56,867 nucleotides of DNA from an uncultured Eubacteriales bacterium (lineage in GTDB: Bacteria; Bacillota; Clostridia; Oscillospirales; Oscillospiraceae). Where the stretch lies: NCBI GenBank assembly GCA_900316205.1, contig ONBX01000008.1, positions 1 through 56,867 of the forward strand. Direction: 5' to 3'. The notes under the pieces were generated by a model. That model was not told where the DNA came from. It saw nothing but the letters and a program-made list of their open reading frames with translations, and did no database searches. Made by a program: the position numbers and the translations under genes. Below are positions 44,547 through 53,219 of the stretch, one piece after another. Positions within the stretch are counted from its first letter, which is position 1; every line of letters starts with the position of its first letter.

Positions 44547-45107
44547 TCACTCCTCCGGGCGGTCCGCTTTCCCGCGCCTGCGCCAGCGCCGCGCCAGGGC
44601 GTAGATCCCGTAGCCGATGAGGACGCCGCAGGTGTTCTGGACGAGATCGTCCGCGTCCGTCGTCCGCCCGAAGAAGGGCAGCTGCAGGATCTCGATGCCA
44701 AGGGAAAGCAGCGCACCCACGCCCACCACCTTCCAGAGGCGGTTCAGCTTTCCGTACAGCAGCGGCAGGATGATCCCGGTGGGGATGAACATGGCCACAT
44801 TTCCCAGCACATTCAGCAGCAGATTGCTTTTACTGGTATAGAGCTTCAGATTCACAAAGGGCAGCGGGTTTATCCGGAAGGGCAAGATCCTTGCCGGGTC
44901 AAAGAGCAGCGGCTGCACCCGGCCGTCCACCCTGGCCATGGGGAAGAACACGAAGCGGAGGATCACCGCCAGGTTCACCGCCATCAGGAGCAGCATGCAC
45001 TCCCGCTTCCAGTCGATATGCTTTTGCCGGTGCCAGACCGCCGCGCGCAGCAGCAGCCAGCAGAGCGCGAAGAGGCACTCCGTGAAAAGGAATGAAATTT
45101 CGATCAT
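44547..45107 (-). CDS. VanZ-family membrane protein
   Basis: 186 aa with about five membrane segments. The VanZ signature is visible: NLLLNVLGNVAMFIPTGIILPLLYGKL, GIEILQLPFFGRTTDADDLVQNTCGVLIGYGIY. VanZ proteins raise resistance to teicoplanin or lipoglycopeptides in some settings; most genomic copies are of unknown role. The start overlaps the stop of the GNAT gene (ATGA). Confidence 0.88.
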   Translation of the reverse strand: MIEISFLFTECLFALCWLLLRAAVWHRQKHIDWKRECMLLLMAVNLAVILRFVFFPMARVDGRVQPLLFDPARILPFRINPLPFVNLKLYTSKSNLLLNVLGNVAMFIPTGIILPLLYGKLNRLWKVVGVGALLSLGIEILQLPFFGRTTDADDLVQNTCGVLIGYGIYALARRWRRRGKADRPEE

Positions 45108-45862
45108 AGCGTCTTTCTCTGCGCAAGCAGCTTCAGGAACCTGGCCTCGTTCATCTGCTCGTTGGTCAGATACTCCCCGTCGCAAAACAGCGCATAGGTG
45201 GTGATGGGTGTGGGCGCCGTCCGGGCCGCCTCCCGGCTGTCCAGGTGGATCGCCTGAAAAGGCAGGCCCTGCGCCTTTGCCGTCTCCTCCAGGATGGGGA
45301 CGTATTTTGCGTTGAACGGGCACTGGCTGGTGTAATAGAGCACATAGCCCGTTTTGTCTACATGGGGGTGCCTGGCGCAGTCCCGGAACCGGGGCTTTCC
45401 CGCACCCTCTTCAAAGGGCAGATACCAGAGCTGGATGCCGTTTTCCGCCTCGTCGGAGACGGAAAAGCCCTTGTATTTCAGATACTTCGGATCTGCCAGG
45501 AAGGGCTTCTTTTTGGCGGAGGAGAGGATGCAGAGGCCCTTTCTGCCCTTTTCTTTGCTGTCGGCAATGCAGGCTTCCAGCAGCTCGCTGGAGTATCCGT
45601 GGCCCTTGAAGGAACCGGAGACCCAGAGGCAGTCGATATACATATAGCCTCCCGCGTCGATGGGATTCCAGGCCATCTCCGCCGGAAGATATTCGATGAA
45701 GCACTTGCCCCGCTCCACGCTTTTGAGAAACACCAGGCCCTCGTCGAAGCGCTGGGCAAGCCAGGCTTTCTTGGAAGCGACCTGTACGTCCCTGTTGTTG
45801 GAGATGGCGCAGCAGATGTGCTCCCGCTCCAGGTTTTCATTTGTGACGCGGATATATTCCAT
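45104..45862 (-). CDS. GNAT acetyltransferase with C-terminal YoaP domain
   Basis: 252 aa. N-terminal GNAT fold (MYIDCLWVSGSFKGHGYSSELLEACIADSK, with the acetyl-CoA loop GHGYSSELL), then a YoaP-type thioredoxin-like domain with YYTSQCPFNAKYVPILEETAKAQG and DSREAARTAPTPITTYALFCDGEYLTNEQM. AAGGAG lies before ATG. Such fusions are common in Clostridia, substrate unknown. Confidence 0.88.
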   Translation of the reverse strand: MEYIRVTNENLEREHICCAISNNRDVQVASKKAWLAQRFDEGLVFLKSVERGKCFIEYLPAEMAWNPIDAGGYMYIDCLWVSGSFKGHGYSSELLEACIADSKEKGRKGLCILSSAKKKPFLADPKYLKYKGFSVSDEAENGIQLWYLPFEEGAGKPRFRDCARHPHVDKTGYVLYYTSQCPFNAKYVPILEETAKAQGLPFQAIHLDSREAARTAPTPITTYALFCDGEYLTNEQMNEARFLKLLAQRKTL

Positions 45863-45877
45863 GTTCGTTCTCCTTGC

Positions 45878-46288
45878 TCAGATCAGGATCCCCTCCAGAT
45901 GGTCCAGCTCGTGCTGGATGATCTGGGCCGTAAATCCGGTGTAGGTCTTGATTCTGGTCTCCATACGCTCATTCTGGTACCGCAGCTTGATGGAGCGCCA
46001 GCGCTTTGCCTTTCGCGTGCCGGAGAGAGACAGGCAGCCCTCCTCGGCCTCATAGGTGCCGGAGCCTTTGAGGATCTCCGGATTGAACATCACCGTTGCG
46101 CCGCCCTTGTCATCAAAAATGATGATGCGCTTGTTGACCCCGATCATGTTGGCCGCCATGCCCACGCAGCCCTCCCGGTATGACCCGAGTGTATCCCGCA
46201 GGTCCAGGGCAACAGGCAGATCCGCCTCGGTGGCCGGCACGGACTTCTGGGCAAGGAAGATCGGATCCTTCATGATGGCTTTGATCAT
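45878..46288 (-). CDS. def: Peptide deformylase-like protein with altered motif I
   Basis: 136 aa; removes the N-formyl group from nascent proteins. Motif II EGCLS (83-87) and motif III QHELDHLEG, with HELDH at 126-130, are intact, supplying Cys and two His as metal ligands. Motif I reads GMAANM (43-48) where the canonical oxyanion-hole Gln (G-x-A-A-x-Q) is Met48. It is shorter than the usual 150-190 aa. Either an active divergent deformylase or a paralogue with other chemistry. GGAGA precedes ATG. Confidence 0.85.
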   Translation of the reverse strand: MIKAIMKDPIFLAQKSVPATEADLPVALDLRDTLGSYREGCVGMAANMIGVNKRIIIFDDKGGATVMFNPEILKGSGTYEAEEGCLSLSGTRKAKRWRSIKLRYQNERMETRIKTYTGFTAQIIQHELDHLEGILI

Positions 46289-46316
46289 TGTCGTCTCTCC
46301 ATCGATTTTTTGCCGG

Positions 46317-47219
46317 TCAGAAGAGATCCAGAGAGCTCGTCAGATAGAGCTCCTCCCGGACCTTGAGTTGGTATTCCGGCTTTGTCGTATAGTAAAGCAG
46401 AAACTCCAGGAGCATGGCGCTGCCAAGGCTGCGCCCCTCGATCTTGAACTGGGAAAAGCCATTGGGAAGATAGCGCTCCCGAATATCCCGGATCCCGATG
46501 AAGCCGGGATTTTCCATGGCGTCGGAGAAGCGATAGCCCCGGCTCGCACTCGGGGAAGCGCAGACGTGCTCCGGGCAGTCCTCCCCCAGGTTCCGGCGGC
46601 TCACATTCTCATAGCAGGCCTTCCGTTCGGGGCAGTCGAACCAGCAGCACTCGTTGCAGAGGAACTCAAGCTTCTCCTTTTTCTCCTCAGGCAGGCTCTC
46701 CAGCCGGTCAAAGGCTTTGTTCAGCCGGAAATCCGGCACCACAAAACGAAATTCCGGGCGTTCCAGTTCTTTCTCCAGCCGGAAAAAGTCCCGCAGCACC
46801 TTGGTGGTGGAGGAGACGAAATAAAAGCCGGGATAGCGCTTTCGCAGGCAGCCCAGCAGCAGATCGGAGGCCAGGATCACGCCGTTTTGTACCGCCCCGC
46901 TTTTCTCGAACAGGGCGCAGAGGGCGTTGCACTTTCTGTCCTCCAGATGCTCCGGCCGCAGAAGGGAGTTCGAGAAGGTAAGCCGGGCGGAGATCCCGTA
47001 CTCCGCCGTGAGCGCAGCCGCGTCCTCCGGCCGGTCCTCCCCAAAGCCGACCCTGCCGCCGCCCCAAAGGCAGTCTGCCGGGGCGCCGTAGAGCGAGCCG
47101 ATCTCGCACCAGTCATAAAACCAGTCACGGTGCTCCCGATAGAGGGGCAGGAAGACGCGGTAAAAGTCGATAAATTCAAAGAGCCCCGGGAGATGATAGA
47201 TCGCTTTTCGCTGCTCCAT
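46317..47219 (-). CDS. Cysteine-rich protein, possibly U32-like
   Basis: 300 aa, soluble. It contains a CNECCWFDCPERKACYENVSR cysteine cluster and a C-terminal FIGIRDIRERYLPNGFSQFKIEGRSLGSAMLLEF. The spacing suggests a bound metal or iron-sulfur cluster, and the tail recalls the peptidase-U32 TIM barrels, but I do not recognise it with certainty. The ATG at 47219 overlaps the preceding stop as TGATG. Translationally coupled to the monooxygenase-domain gene. Confidence 0.55.
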   Translation of the reverse strand: MEQRKAIYHLPGLFEFIDFYRVFLPLYREHRDWFYDWCEIGSLYGAPADCLWGGGRVGFGEDRPEDAAALTAEYGISARLTFSNSLLRPEHLEDRKCNALCALFEKSGAVQNGVILASDLLLGCLRKRYPGFYFVSSTTKVLRDFFRLEKELERPEFRFVVPDFRLNKAFDRLESLPEEKKEKLEFLCNECCWFDCPERKACYENVSRRNLGEDCPEHVCASPSASRGYRFSDAMENPGFIGIRDIRERYLPNGFSQFKIEGRSLGSAMLLEFLLYYTTKPEYQLKVREELYLTSSLDLF

Positions 47220-47503
47220 CACCAGTTCACTTTTTCGATCTCCACCCGCTCACAGAAGCGGGCTTTGATCTCCTGCAATTTTCGGAAGCGCTCAGTCTGG
47301 CAGTGGGCCTGCTGGAAAGAGGGATTGGTCCAGCTCTCCACCAGGAGGAGGTCGTCCTCCTTTTCCGCCGCGAAGTAGTAATCATAGCGGAGGTTCCCGT
47401 TTTCCGCCCGGGAGCCGGCTTTTACGCCCAAATCGCAGAGCGCCTGATAGAAGGCGGCTCTCTGCCCCTTTTTGCAATGATATGTCACATACCAGGTCAG
47501 CAT
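47219..47503 (-). CDS. Antibiotic-biosynthesis-monooxygenase (ABM) domain protein
   Basis: 94 aa dimeric ferredoxin-like fold of the ABM/YgiN kind (MLTWYVTYHCKKGQRAAFYQALCDL ... YDYYFAAEKEDDLLLVESW). Members act as quinol or heme-type monooxygenases; the role here is unknown. GGGGAGGG precedes ATG. It is the first gene of the minus-strand run and overlaps the next by one base. Confidence 0.8.
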   Translation of the reverse strand: MLTWYVTYHCKKGQRAAFYQALCDLGVKAGSRAENGNLRYDYYFAAEKEDDLLLVESWTNPSFQQAHCQTERFRKLQEIKARFCERVEIEKVNW

Positions 47504-47558
47504 GTTTCCCTCCCCTTTCTCGCCTTCCCTTCCGCTGAGAGCAGGAAGCATTTTTTAT

Positions 47559-47587
47559 ACAATACCACGAACAGGGCGAAAAAACAA
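47559..47587 (-). promoter_or_regulatory. Possible promoter for the ABM/U32-like/PDF run
   Basis: -35 TTGTTT (47587-47582), 17-base spacer, -10 TATTGT (47564-47559), 56 bases before the first start. Confidence 0.45.
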
Positions 47588-47598
47588 GCAAACGAAAA

Positions 47599-47629
47599 AC
47601 GGAGTCTGCTCACAGCGAACAGACTCCGT
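47599..47629. terminator. Terminator of the acyl-lipid/MMPL operon
   Basis: 10-bp stem ACGGAGTCTG/CAGACTCCGT with a T5 tail on the minus strand. It begins 18 bases after the MMPL stop and isolates it from the next unit. Confidence 0.85.
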
Positions 47630-47646
47630 CTTTTCATGTATACACG

Positions 47647-50600
47647 TCAGTCTTCGGCAGTCCGTCTCTTCCGAAACAGGAACTCCGAAAACAGCGCGGC
47701 ACAGATGGTCAGGATCAATGCTGCCAGGGGCAGCAGGCCGCCCAGCATCACGCAGCGGCGGCGCCAGATCACAAGAGCCATCAGGCTCAGCAGACCGGCG
47801 GCGGCGCTGAGGATCGCCGCGGGAAGCGGCTTCTTTTTCAGGGCGATCGCGAGAACCAGGGAAACCACAGCGCAGATCAGCGACAGCGCCATCAGGATCG
47901 ACACAAAGCGAGCGGAACGGTTTTCGTTTTCCGCCTGCTGCAGGAGGCCGCGGTAATAGGACTCCGCAGCATCCAGCGTCTCCAGGGCGCCTGCATTTCT
48001 GGAGAGCGTGTCCTTGAGTCCCGGCTCGGATTTCAGGAGCCGCAGCCCCTGCTTCAGCCGTTCCATCTCATCGCTGAGCTGGTCCAGGTCGGAAAGGCTG
48101 TTGTTCAAGGCTGCCAGGTTCTCCTCCAGCATCTCGCGGCCTTCCTCCAGCTTCTGGCGGCCGGCCTCCAGCTCGTTGCCGCCCTCCTCCAGGAGTTCAT
48201 GGGCGTCGCTCAGCTGTTGTCTGCCCTCTGCGATCTGGCTTCCGCCCTCGGCCAGCTGGGCATAGCCCTCGTCCAGGGCGGCTTTGCCCTCGGCCAGCTT
48301 GCGTTCGCCTTCGGCCAGCTGCTGCTCGGCCTCCGCGGCTCTGGCATAGCCCTCATCCAGCGCGGCCTTGCCCTCGGCCAGCTGCTGTTCGGCAGCGGCA
48401 GCCTGGGCATAGCCCTCGTCCAGCGCGGCCTTGCCTTCGGCCAGCTGCTGTTCGGCAGCGGCCAGCTGGGCTCTGGCCTCCTGGTACTGCGCCGCAAGGC
48501 CGCCCAGGCTCATCCCGCCAAGCTCAGCCTCCAGCGAAGCCCGCACGCCGGCCAGCTCCGCCGCGATGATCAGGGCGGAAGCGATGTCGCCCTGCTCTAT
48601 GGCCGCGTCATACTGTTCCTGCAGCGCGTCGGCGCGGTCCTGCAGGGCGCTGATCACCTCGTAGAGCGGTTCCACCGCGTCCAGCGCGGCTTTGGCAGAG
48701 TTATACTGGGCAAGCCCCTCGTCATACTGGGCCTGGCCTTCGGCCAGCTGGCGCTGGCCTTCCTCGTAAGCGGCCATGCCCGCGTCATACTGGGCCTGGC
48801 CTTCGGCCAGCTGGCGCTGACCTTCCTCGTAGGCGGCAAGGCCTTCGTTATAAGCGGCAAGGCCCGCGTCATACTGGGCCTGCGCCTCGGCAAGCCTTGC
48901 CGCGCCCTCGTCATACTGGGCCTGGGCATCCGCCAGCTGGGCTGCGCCGGCATTGTACTGGGCAAGGCCGCTGTTGTACAGCTCCTCGTTTTCCGCCAGC
49001 ACCTGCTCGCCCTCAGCAAGCTGCGCGGAGCCGACCTCGTCGGTGACCAGCTGCTGGGCAAAATCGTACTTCAGGCTGTCCAGGTCATTGCCTTCCCCTT
49101 CCAGCTTCTCCGCAAGGGTACGCAGCTGGCTGGTCTGCTCCAGCAGACCGCCCACCCGCTCCCGGGAGTCCTTCAGCAGCGAAGCGCCCCGGTGCAGGCC
49201 GTGGGGAATGGTGGCTGCGGCAAACAGCATCGCCGCGGCCAGGAGCCCGCCGGCAATGCGCAGGCGATTTTTGGCCAGAAAGCCCAGGAAACGGGACTTT
49301 TCGGTGTGCAGCGTGGTGGCGGACACGAAGGAATCTCCCAGCAGGAGCACCTGCGGCAGGGCAAAGAGGATCAGCACGAGGGAGATGCTGGTGCCGGTAC
49401 CAACATAGTAGCCCATGCCGGCGATGATGCACTGGGACACCTGGAAGCCGATCAGCAGGCCCGCGCAGACCATCATGAGGCCCGAGGTGATGATGGTGGG
49501 GAAGGCCAGATTCAATGTCTCGATAATGGCGTCCCTCTTGTCCATCGTCTCCCGGAATTCCCGGTAGCGGGAAGAGACCACGATGGCATAGTCGATATTC
49601 GCGCCCATCTGGATGGCGCTGACGATCAGATAGCAGAGGAAGAATACATAATCGCCCTTCAGAGCGGCAATGGCAAAGTTCACCCAGATGCTGCCCTGGA
49701 TCACCAGGATCAGCAGCAGGGGCATGCCGAAGGACTTGAAGGTGAAGAACAGGATCAGCATCACCAGCACCAGGCTCATGAGACCCACCACCGCGTTATC
49801 CTCGGCGAAGGAGTCCCGGAAGCCCAGGGCGCTCACCGAATCGCCGGTGAGGACCACGCCGCTGTCATAATACTGGGCGGCGATATGGTGGATCTGGTCC
49901 AGGAAGCGGAAGGTCTCCTCCGATTGGACCGGCAGATTCAGGTTCAGCACCAGGCGGCTGTAATTGTCGCTCATCAGCTGACCGCGGACCATGCTGAGCT
50001 GATCGAAAAGCTGCTTGATGAGCGCCACCTGGTCCTCTTCCAGCTCCACATCCCCGGCCTCTACCCGCTCATGCAGGAAGAGGAACAGATCCAGAAGCGA
50101 GGCCTTGTAGCCGGCCAGATTCTCACGGACAGCCCGATGGTCGCCCTGTTCGGCGGCATAATAGGCATACACCGCCTTGGCGCTGATCTCATCGATCCCG
50201 GCAATCCTTTGAAATTCGGCGTAATCCACCTCGTCGGTGATGGTGTGGCCCTCGATGGCCTCGATATCGGCCAGGCCCATGGCGGACTTGACCTCCGGGC
50301 GGAGTTTCAGCTCCTCCAGCAGCTCCCGCTCGGCGGCGTAGTCCCCGGAGGGGACCATCACGGCCACCACATTGCTGTGGCCGAAGGTCTCCCGGACCTC
50401 CTCCTTGGAGCGCTCATACTCGGTCTGGCGGAAGGCGGGGACCATGTCCACGCTGTAGGCATAGTGCACCCGGCTGAAGGTCAGATAGGCGCCCACCACC
50501 AGCAGTACCAGCAGGATGGGCATCACGAAGCGGGACTTGTAGGCAAATTTGCCGATAGGCGTGATCTTGGGGACAAAGCGGCGGTGTTTGGTCTTGTCCA

Positions 50601-51558
50601 TGGCCTTGCCGAAGGCCATCAGCAGCGCCGGCATGAAGAAGAACACCGTGAGCAGGCTGCAGAGGATGGCCTTGATCAGTGTCATGCCCATATCCACGCC
50701 CAGGCGGAACTTCATGAAGGTCATGGCCGTGAGCCCGGCGATGGTGGTCAGGCTGCTGGCAAAGATCTCCGGAATGGAGGCGGCCAGGGCCTTCACCACG
50801 GCGTCATGGATGTCCAGGCGCTCGTGCTCTTCCTTGTAGCGGTTGCAGAAGATGATGGCATAGTCCACCGACAGGGCCAGCTGCAGCACAATGGCCACGG
50901 AGTTGGATACGAAGGAGATGGTCCCCATCAAAAAGTGGGTGCCGATGTTGATGACGGCCGCCACCATAAAGGTCAGGATCATCACCGGGATCTCGGCATA
51001 GGTGCTGGAGGTAAAGACCAGCACGGCCAGGACCACGATGACCACGAAGATCAGCACGGTCAGCATCTGCTCCGCCACCAGATCGGAGAGGCTGAAGCCT
51101 ACCTCCGTGTCGATGGTGACGTCCCTGTCTCCCAGCAGCGTCTTCACCTGCTCCAGAGCCTGCTCGCTGCGTTCAGAGGCTGCCACATCCGCAAAGGTCA
51201 GGTCGAAGAGCGCGGTATCGTCCTTATAGTGGGAAGCGCTCTCGTCAAACTGGACCAGGACCACATCCTGTACCTTGGAAAGCTCCCCGGACAGGGCTTT
51301 GGCATCCTCGAGGCTGATGTTCTTCACCATGACCTTGGCGGTGCCGTAGGTGATGAACTCCTCCTCCATGATGGCCAGGCCCTGCTTGGCTTCGGCGTCC
51401 TCCGGCAGATAGGCGGTGATATCCTCTTCCACCTTGATCCATCTCAAGGAGAACACCGAGAACACGAGCATCGCCGCGAAAAGCAGCAGGATCCATCTCC
51501 TTCTGTCCACCACGAAGCCCGCAAGCCGTGTCATAAAGCTCTTGTTTTCCTTGTCCAT
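47647..51558 (-). CDS. MMPL/RND-family transporter with long coiled-coil domain
   Basis: 1303-aa inner membrane transporter. Two RND halves are visible: residues about 1-360 and 360-760, each with a first membrane helix, an outer loop domain and a five-helix bundle. The bundles include the conserved intramembrane charged motifs VDYAIIFCNRYKEEHER and IDYAIVVSSRYREFRE. Then comes a hydrophilic coiled coil of roughly residues 840-1150, built of 21-residue repeats (AEQQLAEGKAALDEGYAQAAA-type), and finally four membrane helices. Coils of this kind also occur in YhgE/Pip-like proteins and may span the cell wall. AAAGGAG lies before ATG. Last gene of the ligase-carrier-acyltransferase operon, so lipid export is the best inference, as for mycobacterial MmpL. 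Confidence 0.9.
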   Translation of the reverse strand: MDKENKSFMTRLAGFVVDRRRWILLLFAAMLVFSVFSLRWIKVEEDITAYLPEDAEAKQGLAIMEEEFITYGTAKVMVKNISLEDAKALSGELSKVQDVVLVQFDESASHYKDDTALFDLTFADVAASERSEQALEQVKTLLGDRDVTIDTEVGFSLSDLVAEQMLTVLIFVVIVVLAVLVFTSSTYAEIPVMILTFMVAAVINIGTHFLMGTISFVSNSVAIVLQLALSVDYAIIFCNRYKEEHERLDIHDAVVKALAASIPEIFASSLTTIAGLTAMTFMKFRLGVDMGMTLIKAILCSLLTVFFFMPALLMAFGKAMDKTKHRRFVPKITPIGKFAYKSRFVMPILLVLLVVGAYLTFSRVHYAYSVDMVPAFRQTEYERSKEEVRETFGHSNVVAVMVPSGDYAAERELLEELKLRPEVKSAMGLADIEAIEGHTITDEVDYAEFQRIAGIDEISAKAVYAYYAAEQGDHRAVRENLAGYKASLLDLFLFLHERVEAGDVELEEDQVALIKQLFDQLSMVRGQLMSDNYSRLVLNLNLPVQSEETFRFLDQIHHIAAQYYDSGVVLTGDSVSALGFRDSFAEDNAVVGLMSLVLVMLILFFTFKSFGMPLLLILVIQGSIWVNFAIAALKGDYVFFLCYLIVSAIQMGANIDYAIVVSSRYREFRETMDKRDAIIETLNLAFPTIITSGLMMVCAGLLIGFQVSQCIIAGMGYYVGTGTSISLVLILFALPQVLLLGDSFVSATTLHTEKSRFLGFLAKNRLRIAGGLLAAAMLFAAATIPHGLHRGASLLKDSRERVGGLLEQTSQLRTLAEKLEGEGNDLDSLKYDFAQQLVTDEVGSAQLAEGEQVLAENEELYNSGLAQYNAGAAQLADAQAQYDEGAARLAEAQAQYDAGLAAYNEGLAAYEEGQRQLAEGQAQYDAGMAAYEEGQRQLAEGQAQYDEGLAQYNSAKAALDAVEPLYEVISALQDRADALQEQYDAAIEQGDIASALIIAAELAGVRASLEAELGGMSLGGLAAQYQEARAQLAAAEQQLAEGKAALDEGYAQAAAAEQQLAEGKAALDEGYARAAEAEQQLAEGERKLAEGKAALDEGYAQLAEGGSQIAEGRQQLSDAHELLEEGGNELEAGRQKLEEGREMLEENLAALNNSLSDLDQLSDEMERLKQGLRLLKSEPGLKDTLSRNAGALETLDAAESYYRGLLQQAENENRSARFVSILMALSLICAVVSLVLAIALKKKPLPAAILSAAAGLLSLMALVIWRRRCVMLGGLLPLAALILTICAALFSEFLFRKRRTAED
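48230..49000 (-). repeat. In-gene tandem repeats coding a heptad coiled coil
   Basis: Degenerate 63-base units (21 aa, three heptads) repeat with CTGGGCCTGGCCTTCGGCCA-like and CCTCGTCCAGGGCGGC-like cores. Sub-periods of 7 aa (AEGQAQYDAG-type) lie within. Unit number may vary by recombination. Confidence 0.8.
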
Positions 51559-51586
51559 GGCAAGGTTTCTCCTTTCCGGAAAAGAA

Positions 51587-52948
51587 TTACAGGCTGCGCC
51601 GGATCAGCTCCTCCAGGCTCTGCTCCGGCTCGGCCACGCCCAGCTCCAGGAAACGAAGCATAAAGGCATGAAGCTGCTCGCAGCTCTCCTTTTTGGTGTA
51701 GCCAAGCGCATAGCAGTAGATCCCGTACAGATCTCCTGTGTCATCCTGGGGCTGAACAAGCATATAGAGCGGGATCGGGACAAATCCGTTGTCCAGCATC
51801 TTGGCAACGAATCTCAGTTCGCTGCTGCCCATTTTGAAGAACGGCTGGTAGGTCAGCCAGACAGAATCATAGGTGCAGTCGTCGGGTACCTCAAACCTCG
51901 GGAACATATCCGCTTTCAGGTTGAAATACTCATAGTGCGCGTGACGGTATACCTCATTCTCGGCGGCAGCCACGCGGTTCAGGGCCTCGCCAAAAGGCAG
52001 ATCAGACGGGAACGCCATCCGAACCGGCGCGGTTTTGGCAATGCTGAAGCCCGCAGACTTCTGATAGAGCGTAGAGCGCATCGCCATGGGCGTGACCACC
52101 ATCACATCGTCGCTCTTGTTCACATGGGCCAAGTAGCTGCGCAGGGCCAGCATGTAATAGACCTGGGGAGAGAGCTTTCGCTCCGCGGCCGAGGCATTCA
52201 CCTGGTCCACCAGTTCTTTGGGGATGCGCATGCGCAGCAGTTCGGTGAACATCTGCTCAAAGGACTGCTTGCGTCCATAGCGCTTGCCCTCCACATATTC
52301 GGGGCCGCCCAGGCCGTTCACGGAACAAAACATGGGTTCGGTCTCATACTGGGCGCGCCACCACTGTCCGTCTCTCTCCTCTTTTTTGGAACCGAAGTAG
52401 GCGTTCTCCTCCTCCAGAAGCTTCCAGGGCAGAGGGGCTTCCGGGGGCAGCTGTTCCCCACGGGAAAGGGCGGAATAGACCGCATCCACATAACGCACGG
52501 TGTTCATCATGGAAAAGGCGTCCATAATGAAATGGTGCACGACCAGGTGCAGAACATGCTTTCCGCCGGGCATCCGGATCAGACGGAAGCGGTAAAGCTG
52601 CACGTCTCTCTGATTGTTGGGAAAGTTCTCCTTCTGCCACTGGAGCTTCAGGCTTTCCAGCTCTTCCTCGGTGCCCTGGCTCAGATCGATGATCTCAACC
52701 GGGTCGGGAGCCTCCTCGCTGCAGTACTGCATGCAGCTGCCATCGTCCATGTCATGGAGGCGGACCCGACAATAGGGCAGACGTTCTCCGCTGATGCGGA
52801 TCGCATCCAGGAGCCGCTCTTCGGAGATATCGCTCACAAAGTCGATTTCGGTGAAGAGGTACAGCAGATTCGGGAAGGGGAAAAGCCCCGCCAGCATCAC
52901 AAGACCTTCCTGCTCCTTGGAAAGGGGGTAGTACTTTCTTTCTTCCAT
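51587..52948 (-). CDS. Condensation-domain acyltransferase (Pap/AATase-like)
   Basis: 453-aa CoA- or carrier-dependent acyltransferase of the condensation superfamily. The active-site HHxxxD motif is VHHFIMDAF, with His138-His139 and Asp143. The domain has the two-lobed layout (DAIRISGERLPYCRVRL in the first lobe, PVRMAFPSDLPFGEALNRVA in the second) and no adenylation or carrier domain. Gly of the usual HHxxxDG is Ala, which is tolerated in Pap/AATase-type enzymes. AAGG precedes the ATG at 52948. It is 4 bases after the ACP stop, so coupling to carrier-bound acyl groups is the natural reading. Confidence 0.85.
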   Translation of the reverse strand: MEERKYYPLSKEQEGLVMLAGLFPFPNLLYLFTEIDFVSDISEERLLDAIRISGERLPYCRVRLHDMDDGSCMQYCSEEAPDPVEIIDLSQGTEEELESLKLQWQKENFPNNQRDVQLYRFRLIRMPGGKHVLHLVVHHFIMDAFSMMNTVRYVDAVYSALSRGEQLPPEAPLPWKLLEEENAYFGSKKEERDGQWWRAQYETEPMFCSVNGLGGPEYVEGKRYGRKQSFEQMFTELLRMRIPKELVDQVNASAAERKLSPQVYYMLALRSYLAHVNKSDDVMVVTPMAMRSTLYQKSAGFSIAKTAPVRMAFPSDLPFGEALNRVAAAENEVYRHAHYEYFNLKADMFPRFEVPDDCTYDSVWLTYQPFFKMGSSELRFVAKMLDNGFVPIPLYMLVQPQDDTGDLYGIYCYALGYTKKESCEQLHAFMLRFLELGVAEPEQSLEELIRRSL

Positions 52949-52952
52949 ATAC

Positions 52953-53177
52953 TCAGACCTTCCCCTCCAGGAACTTGACCAGATCCCGGATGGTGAAGAG
53001 ATTGCGCAGCTCCGGCGTCTCGATGGTGATGTCAAATTCATCCTCCAGATCGCCCACCATGGTCATGATGTCCAGAGAATTCATAGCCAGGTCGTCGATG
53101 AAGCGGGTCTCGGGCGTGAGACCGCCTTCCGGCTCCTCCACATAGTTCAAAAGGATCTCACAGACTTTTTCGTACAT
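52953..53177 (-). CDS. Stand-alone acyl carrier protein
   Basis: 74-aa carrier protein. Four-helix fold with the phosphopantetheine site Ser34 in DLAMNSLDIMTM, where the usual D-S-L-D is N-S-L-D (Asn33). The C-terminal half is FTIRDLVKFLEGKV. AGGAG precedes ATG. It lies between the acyl ligase (42 bases upstream) and the acyltransferase (4 bases downstream). Its dedicated position suggests a separate pathway from the housekeeping fatty-acid carrier. A phosphopantetheinyl transferase elsewhere must load it. Confidence 0.9.
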   Translation of the reverse strand: MYEKVCEILLNYVEEPEGGLTPETRFIDDLAMNSLDIMTMVGDLEDEFDITIETPELRNLFTIRDLVKFLEGKV

Positions 53178-53219
53178 GATGCTTTCTCCTGTTCTAAAGA
53201 TTTTTATGATTTCAAAAGT

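Noticed and set aside
48230-49000. CRISPR-like repetitive stretch
   Set aside because: Repeats are directly adjacent, degenerate and in frame, coding heptads of a coiled coil; there are no spacers.
48199-51663. Very long plus-strand open frame opposite the MMPL gene
   Set aside because: It is an antisense shadow of a GC-rich coding sequence; its translation is repetitive and lacks a ribosome site, while the minus-strand frame shows clear MMPL motifs.
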